Assembly: GCA_002431945.1 (NCBI GenBank)
Contig: DJET01000080.1
Span: 1 to 8,681, forward strand
Length of the DNA stretch: 8,681 nucleotides
DNA from: Ruminococcaceae bacterium UBA5891
GTDB lineage: Bacteria > Bacillota > Clostridia > Oscillospirales > Acutalibacteraceae
Direction of reading: 5' to 3'
Of this stretch, positions 4,819-8,681 are shown piece after piece (position 1 is the stretch's first letter; every line of letters starts with the position of its first letter). The notes beneath the pieces were generated by a model. It saw only the letters and a list, made by a program, of their open reading frames with translations. It searched no databases and was not told the origin of the DNA. The translations under genes and the position numbers were made by a program.

Positions 4819-6099
4819 ATGTCAGATTATTTGAATATGAATTACGATGAGCTTAACGAGGAATTTAAAAGCGTAAGGCATGAATACGAGCACCTAAGGT
4901 CGCTTCATTTGTCGCTTGATATGTCAAGAGGCAAGCCCGGCTTTGACAATATGGATCTGAGCGGCGAAATGTTCGATCTTGTAGGCAACGACACCGGCTT
5001 TAAAAACATAAGCGGAATAGACTGCCGCAACTACGGCGGGCTTGACGGGCTTCAGGAGCTTAAGGTGCTTTTCGGCAAAATTTTAGGTCTTGCACCCGAA
5101 CAGATAATAGTAGGCGGAAACTCATCGCTTAATATGATGTTTGATACCATAGCGCAGGCTATGACTCACGGTATGGGCGGCGAGCCGTGGATGAAGCAGG
5201 GCAAGCTTAAATTTTTGTGCCCCGTTCCGGGATACGACCGTCATTTTGCAATAACCGAATATTTCGGGCTTGAGCTTATCCCCGTTCCTATGACGGAAGA
5301 GGGCCCCGATATGGATAAGGTAGAGGAGCTTGTAAAGGATAAAAGCGTTAAGGGAATTTGGTGCGTGCCGAAATATTCAAACCCTGAGGGCATAACCTAT
5401 TCCGACAACGTGGTTCGCAGAATGGCGCGCTTAAAGCCGGCTGCGGGCGATTTCAGAATTTTTTGGGATAACGCATATGCCGTTCACCACCTTTACGACA
5501 AAGGCGACGAGCTGCTTAACATTTACGATGAATGTGTAAAGGCGGGCAACCCCGATCTGCCTATAATTTTCACTTCAACCTCAAAGATCACCTTCCCCGG
5601 CGCAGGCGTTGCGGTTGAGGCGGCAAGCCCCAACAACGTTTCGCTTTTGAAGGAAAGAATGAAATACCAAACCATAGGTCCCGATAAGCTTAACCAGCTG
5701 CGCCACGCGCGTATGTTTAAAACTCCCGCCGATATAGAGCGCCATATGAAACGCCACGCCGATATTTTAAGACCTAAGTTTGAAACCGTGCTTTCAGAGC
5801 TTGAAAAACAGCTTGACGGAACAGGCATAGCACGCTGGACAAATCCGCGCGGCGGCTATTTTATAAGCCTTTATGTGCTTGACGGGTGCGCTAAGCGCGT
5901 AGAACAGCTTTGCGCTAACGCCGGTATGATACTTACCCCCGCGGGCGCCACCTATCCTTACGGCGTAGATCCCGACGACTCTAATATAAGAATAGCCCCG
6001 TCCTACCCCTCGGTAGAGGAAATTGAGAAGGCTTCGGTTGTGCTTTGCACCGCCGTTAAGTACGCCGCGCTTGAAAAGCTTATTGCGGAAAAGCGTTAA
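4819..6099 (+). CDS. PLP-dependent aspartate aminotransferase, type Ic-like (fold type I)
   Basis: This 426-residue cytosolic enzyme belongs to the fold type I aminotransferases and most resembles the group typified by the Corynebacterium type Ic aspartate aminotransferase (Pfam Aminotran_MocR/Asp_aminotransf). It probably exchanges the amino group between aspartate and 2-oxoglutarate. Visible features: the substrate-side SRGKPGFD (36-43), NYGGLDGLQEL (71-81), phosphate-binding GGNSSLNMM (99-107), PGYDRHF (137-143), cofactor-ring residues Asn188 in KYSNPEG and Asp217 in WDNAYAVHHLY, the Schiff-base Lys256 in TSTSKITFPGAG, and the carboxylate-binding Arg391 in NIRIAPSYPS. Length fits the family. 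Despite the Pfam name there is no MocR-type GntR DNA-binding domain, so it is an enzyme rather than a regulator. Substrate choice is inferred from family. It has its own promoter (4722-4750). Confidence 0.88.
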   Translation: MSDYLNMNYDELNEEFKSVRHEYEHLRSLHLSLDMSRGKPGFDNMDLSGEMFDLVGNDTGFKNISGIDCRNYGGLDGLQELKVLFGKILGLAPEQIIVGGNSSLNMMFDTIAQAMTHGMGGEPWMKQGKLKFLCPVPGYDRHFAITEYFGLELIPVPMTEEGPDMDKVEELVKDKSVKGIWCVPKYSNPEGITYSDNVVRRMARLKPAAGDFRIFWDNAYAVHHLYDKGDELLNIYDECVKAGNPDLPIIFTSTSKITFPGAGVAVEAASPNNVSLLKERMKYQTIGPDKLNQLRHARMFKTPADIERHMKRHADILRPKFETVLSELEKQLDGTGIARWTNPRGGYFISLYVLDGCAKRVEQLCANAGMILTPAGATYPYGVDPDDSNIRIAPSYPSVEEIEKASVVLCTAVKYAALEKLIAEKR

Positions 6100-6122
6100 A
6101 TCGGCATTTTATTGTAAAAGGA

Positions 6123-6151
6123 TTGACTTTATAAGCCTTTTTATGTATAAT
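6123..6151 (+). promoter_or_regulatory. Sigma-A-type promoter of secDF
   Basis: TTGACT (6123-6128) and a perfect TATAAT (6146-6151) are 17 bp apart, the closest match to consensus in this window. It lies in the 85-bp gap after the aminotransferase gene, where no terminator hairpin is seen, so some read-through into secD is also possible. Confidence 0.85.
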
Positions 6152-6184
6152 AAATGAATAAGTATATTATTGGAGGACTTGCCA

Positions 6185-7561
6185 ATGAAGTCTAAAAGAA
6201 CGGGTAAGCCGGTGTTTTTTGTATTGCTTATACTGATTTTGGCGCTTACATACGGTGCGTTTTTCGGAGCAAGCAACTACTACGGCGATACCAAAAAGGT
6301 ATATATCAAGGGCGCGGAGGATATCCGTTGGGGTATTGATATCCGCGGCGGCGTTGAAGCCGTGTTTTCACCCGATAAATCCGATGTTGATATTACAAGC
6401 GACGATATGGACGCCGCAAAGGCGATCGTTGAAACACGTCTTGTAAACAAAAACATCACCGATTACGAGGTATATACCGATAACGACAATCATCAAATAA
6501 TCGTAAGATTCCCCTGGGCTGCGGGCGAAAGCGATTTCGACGCCGCCGCCGCCGTGCAGGAATTAGGCGAAACCGCTTTGCTTAAATTCTGCCGCAACGA
6601 GGATAAGGACGATGTAATTTTAAGCGGCGCGCAGGATATTGAAAGCGCGCAGGCAGGCGTTAACGAAAATAACGCTTACGTGGTTTACCTTACCTTTACC
6701 GATCAGGGTAAGGCTAAATTCGCCACCGCAACGGCAGAGCTTGTAAATCAAAAGATCTCTATTTGGATGGACGATCAGGAAATTTCGGCTCCTACCGTTA
6801 AAACCGCTATAACAGACGGCAGCGCCTACATAGACGGTATGGAAAACGCCGCCGCCGCAAAGGACCTTGCCGATAAAATAAACGCAGGCTCTCTCCCCTT
6901 TGCGCTTACCGTAGACGACAGCAAGCTGCAGATAATCTCTCCGTCGCTCGGTAACGACGCGCTGCACGTAATGATAGTTGCCGGCTCTGTTGCTTTCGGT
7001 ATAGTATGCTTAATGATGATACTGCTTTACCGCCTTAACGGCGTTGTGGCTTCAATCGCACTGCTCGGTCAGCTTGCAGGCACGGTTGCGGCAATCTCCG
7101 GCTTTTTCCCGAACGCCTCAAGCTTTACACTTACAATACCGGGTATTGCGGGTATAATCCTCTCGGTAGGCGTCGGTGTAGACTGTAACGTTATAGCCTC
7201 GGAACGCATTAAGGACGAGTTTAAAAAGGGCAAGACCATAGACGGCGCTATCGACAGCGGCTATAAAAACGCTTTAAGCGCAATTATCGACGGTAACGTT
7301 ACAATAATTATCGTTTCGGTAGTGCTTATGGGCGCGTTCGGCACACCGGATAACTTTATCGCAAAAATATTCTCGCCCTTGATGTCCCTTTTCGGATCCT
7401 CCATAACAGGCTCTATTTACTCATTCGGCTACACGCTTTTAATGGGCGTTGTGTTCAACCTTATAATGGGCGTTCTTGCCTCAAAGTATATGCTTAAGAG
7501 CATTTCACAGTTCAAGTGCTTAAGAAAGCCTCAGCTTTACGGAGGTAAGAAAAATGCGTAA
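6185..7561 (+). CDS. secD: Protein translocase subunit SecD
   Basis: SecD works with SecF at the SecYEG channel, using the proton gradient to help pull exported proteins across the membrane. The 458-residue protein has an N-terminal membrane segment (about 10-29), the conserved GIDIRGGVEAVF (50-61), a large extracytoplasmic P1 region (about 40-258) and a C-terminal block of five membrane helices (about 260-440). The conserved helix-4 Asp is seen as Asp333 in SVGVGVDCNVIASERIKDE. The P1 region is short, as in other Firmicutes. The loop between helices 5 and 6 (about 385-411) is longer than in typical SecD. ATG 6185 is preceded by GGAGG (6172-6176) at 8 nt, which rules out the TTG at 6170. Its 3' end overlaps secF by 8 bp and carries the secF ribosome binding site. 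Confidence 0.95.
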   Translation: MKSKRTGKPVFFVLLILILALTYGAFFGASNYYGDTKKVYIKGAEDIRWGIDIRGGVEAVFSPDKSDVDITSDDMDAAKAIVETRLVNKNITDYEVYTDNDNHQIIVRFPWAAGESDFDAAAAVQELGETALLKFCRNEDKDDVILSGAQDIESAQAGVNENNAYVVYLTFTDQGKAKFATATAELVNQKISIWMDDQEISAPTVKTAITDGSAYIDGMENAAAAKDLADKINAGSLPFALTVDDSKLQIISPSLGNDALHVMIVAGSVAFGIVCLMMILLYRLNGVVASIALLGQLAGTVAAISGFFPNASSFTLTIPGIAGIILSVGVGVDCNVIASERIKDEFKKGKTIDGAIDSGYKNALSAIIDGNVTIIIVSVVLMGAFGTPDNFIAKIFSPLMSLFGSSITGSIYSFGYTLLMGVVFNLIMGVLASKYMLKSISQFKCLRKPQLYGGKKNA

Positions 7562-8501
7562 TATTAAAATTGATTTCAATAAAACCTTAAAAAAGGTGCT
7601 TTTAGCTTACGCCGTTATTTTTCTTGCCGGAATAGTGTTTATATTTATTCCGGGCTTCGGCGTAAAGCTTGATATCAACTTCGGCGGCGGTACGAAAATC
7701 GCTTATTCCTACACCGGCGACGTTAAGGACGCCGATATTGAAGATACGGTTAAGGGCGTGCTTGATAAATCCTTTACGGTTTCAAAAAGCACCTCGCTTG
7801 CAGGCGATACAAAAACCTTTGAAATAGCGCTTGTGGGTAAAAATTCCGTTTCGGCTGAAAAGCAGGAGGAGCTTACAAAGGCTCTTACCGAAAAGTTTTC
7901 GGATAATACAATCGAGCTTTATAACTCAAACTCGGTAAGTCCTACGGTTGCAGGCTCTTTCTTCACAAAAAGTATAGTGGCGGTTGTTATAACCGCGTTG
8001 TTCGTTATAATTTATGTTGGTATAAGGTTCAGAAGAATAGGCGGAATTTCCGCTGCGGTAACCGCGCTGTGCGCGCTTGTGTTCGACGTGTTTATAACCT
8101 TCTTTACTTGTGTATTCTTTAAGCTACAGCTTGATTCCAACTATATAGCGGTTGTGCTTACAATACTCGGCTACTCGCTTAACGATACAATAGTTGTTTA
8201 CGACCGTGTTCGTGAAAACGAAAGGCTTATGCCCGATTCGGAAATCGGCGATATTGTGAATCTCAGCATAAACACCACGCTTAAGCGTAATGTTGTAACC
8301 TCGCTTACAACCTTTGTTGCGGTTATGACCATAGTTGCGGTATCCGAGCTGTTTGGGCTTTCAACGCTTCGTACCTTTGCCGTTCCTATGGCGTTCGGTA
8401 TAGTTTCGGGCGCGGTTTCCTCGCTGTTTATAGCAGGTCCGCTTTGGGTTTTGTGGAAACGCCACAAGGCAAAAAAAGCCGATAATACTAAAAAGAAATA
8501 A
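7554..8501 (+). CDS. secF: Protein translocase subunit SecF
   Basis: SecF is the partner of SecD in the proton-driven SecDF complex of the cytoplasmic membrane. The 315-residue protein shows a first membrane helix (about 13-33), the SecF signature LDINFGGGTKIAYSY (39-53), a short extracytoplasmic domain (about 55-130) and five C-terminal helices (about 138-300). Family motifs include GIRFRRIGGISAA (156-168) and the strongly conserved GYSLNDTIVVYDRVRENER (206-224). A Lys-rich cytoplasmic tail ends the protein. The ATG at 7554 lies inside the end of secD (ATGCGTAA arrangement) with GGAGG (7541-7545) 8 nt upstream, so the two proteins are probably made in balance by translational coupling. No yajC is visible nearby. 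A strong terminator follows. Confidence 0.96.
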   Translation: MRNIKIDFNKTLKKVLLAYAVIFLAGIVFIFIPGFGVKLDINFGGGTKIAYSYTGDVKDADIEDTVKGVLDKSFTVSKSTSLAGDTKTFEIALVGKNSVSAEKQEELTKALTEKFSDNTIELYNSNSVSPTVAGSFFTKSIVAVVITALFVIIYVGIRFRRIGGISAAVTALCALVFDVFITFFTCVFFKLQLDSNYIAVVLTILGYSLNDTIVVYDRVRENERLMPDSEIGDIVNLSINTTLKRNVVTSLTTFVAVMTIVAVSELFGLSTLRTFAVPMAFGIVSGAVSSLFIAGPLWVLWKRHKAKKADNTKKK

Positions 8502-8511
8502 AACAAAAATC

Positions 8512-8550
8512 AACCGTGTTACCTAAAGCTTAGGTAACACGGTTTTTTAT
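8512..8550 (+). terminator. Intrinsic terminator of secDF
   Basis: A perfect 15-bp stem (8512-8526 with 8530-8544), AACCGTGTTACCTAA against its exact complement, closes a 3-nt loop AGC. It runs into six T residues (8543-8548). An A-rich stretch (8501-8510) before the stem makes it possibly bidirectional. Confidence 0.93.
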
Positions 8551-8566
8551 TATGACTGAACAGCTT

Positions 8567-8598
8567 GTCGTTCTGAACACGAAGCGTGAAAGAATCCG
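8567..8598 (+). repeat. GTC(A/G)TTCTGA...GAATCC-type intergenic repeat
   Basis: The unit begins GTCGTTCTGAACACGAAG and ends GTGAAAGAATCCG. It resembles the widespread GTCATTCTGA...GAAGAATC intergenic repeats found in many bacterial genomes. Outer TTCT/AGAA and inner CACG/CGTG pairs give it a hairpin form. It is a different family from the GGATTGCC...GCAATGAC units beside it. Confidence 0.6.
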
Positions 8599-8615
8599 TA
8601 TCCCCCTTAAAAAAA

Positions 8616-8651
8616 CGGATTGCCACAGTCGCTTTGCTCCTTCGCAATGAC
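8616..8651 (+). repeat. Palindromic intergenic repeat (copy E)
   Basis: This 36-bp unit runs CGGATTGCCAC...CTTCGCAATGAC and shares both ends exactly with copy D. Its centre (AGTCGCTTTGCTC) differs and does not form as clean an inner hairpin, so the ends are better conserved than the middle. Confidence 0.8.
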
Positions 8652-8658
8652 AGGGGTG

Positions 8659-8681
8659 CGGATTGCCGCGCACCTGACGGC
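8659..8681 (+). repeat. Partial palindromic intergenic repeat (copy F)
   Basis: CGGATTGCCGCGCACCTGA starts another unit in the same direction, 7 bp after copy E, and is cut by the window end. GGTGCG (8655-8660) faces CGCACC (8669-8674), a possible local hairpin across the copy boundary. Confidence 0.65.

Noticed and set aside
4750..4819. Riboswitch or T-box upstream of the aminotransferase
   Set aside because: The leader is only about 60 nt, lacks T-box sequence (no AGGGUGGNACCGCG-like block) and has no terminator/antiterminator pair. Only a small hairpin is supported.
6170..6184. Five-residue N-terminal extension of SecD from a TTG
   Set aside because: The TTG lies upstream of and overlaps the GGAGG site that serves ATG 6185 at ideal spacing; the extension has no binding site of its own.
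7554..7561. SecD-SecF junction as a frameshifted SecDF fusion
   Set aside because: Both proteins have complete ends and family-typical lengths, and secF has its own ribosome binding site. The 8-bp overlap is normal translational coupling.
1..8681. tRNA, rRNA, phage, toxin-antitoxin or defence genes
   Set aside because: No cloverleaf-like tRNA sequence, rRNA motif, integrase or recognisable defence domain was seen on either strand; every long supported frame is a housekeeping or envelope gene.

Overview
The window looks like a chromosomal segment of an uncultured, low-to-medium GC Firmicute of class Clostridia, most likely an Oscillospirales/Ruminococcaceae-type gut bacterium. This is inferred from the gene set (DUF3048 lipoprotein, LCP protein, separate secD and secF, S4-type RluA synthase), from strong Shine-Dalgarno sites and sigma-A-type promoters, from frequent AUA isoleucine codons, and from GGATTGCC...GCAATGAC intergenic palindromes. 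The genus cannot be fixed from the sequence alone. All six protein-coding neighbourhoods are ordinary housekeeping or cell-envelope functions. I see no defence, secretion-effector, CRISPR, biosynthetic or phage system. The unusual content is in the intergenic DNA.

Layout. Bases 1-174 hold two copies of a palindromic intergenic repeat (one long, one short, head to head) plus the end of a third. A clear promoter (275-303) then drives a DUF3048/YerB-type lipoprotein gene (336-1373), which ends at a hairpin terminator (1385-1418). The gap 1374-1828 contains that terminator, another palindromic repeat (1430-1466) and a 274-bp MITE-like element (1518-1791). The element has perfect 24-bp terminal inverted repeats and two internal hairpin arms. 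A LytR-CpsA-Psr envelope gene (1829-2923) starts 37 bp after the element. It converges on radC (minus strand, 2927-3625) with only 3 bp between stop codons. radC is divergent from an RluA-family pseudouridine synthase gene (3724-4725). Next come a type Ic-like aspartate aminotransferase gene (4819-6099) with its own promoter and leader hairpin, and a secD-secF operon (6185-8501) with a near-consensus promoter and a strong terminator. The window ends in three more intergenic repeat units, two of the same family and one of a second family.

How the genes work together. secD and secF form one translationally coupled unit that powers late steps of Sec-dependent export. The DUF3048 lipoprotein and the LCP protein are probable clients of that export route and act at the cell surface. 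The rluA-like gene (RNA modification), the aminotransferase gene (amino-acid metabolism) and radC (JAMM-fold protein of unsettled function) have no obvious joint pathway. Each has, or probably has, its own promoter, so the region reads as adjacent independent transcription units. The four best promoters (before the DUF3048, radC, aminotransferase and secD genes) all have exactly 17-bp spacers. The LCP gene is the only gene with no convincing promoter between it and the mobile-like element upstream. The rluA-like gene has only a weak candidate.
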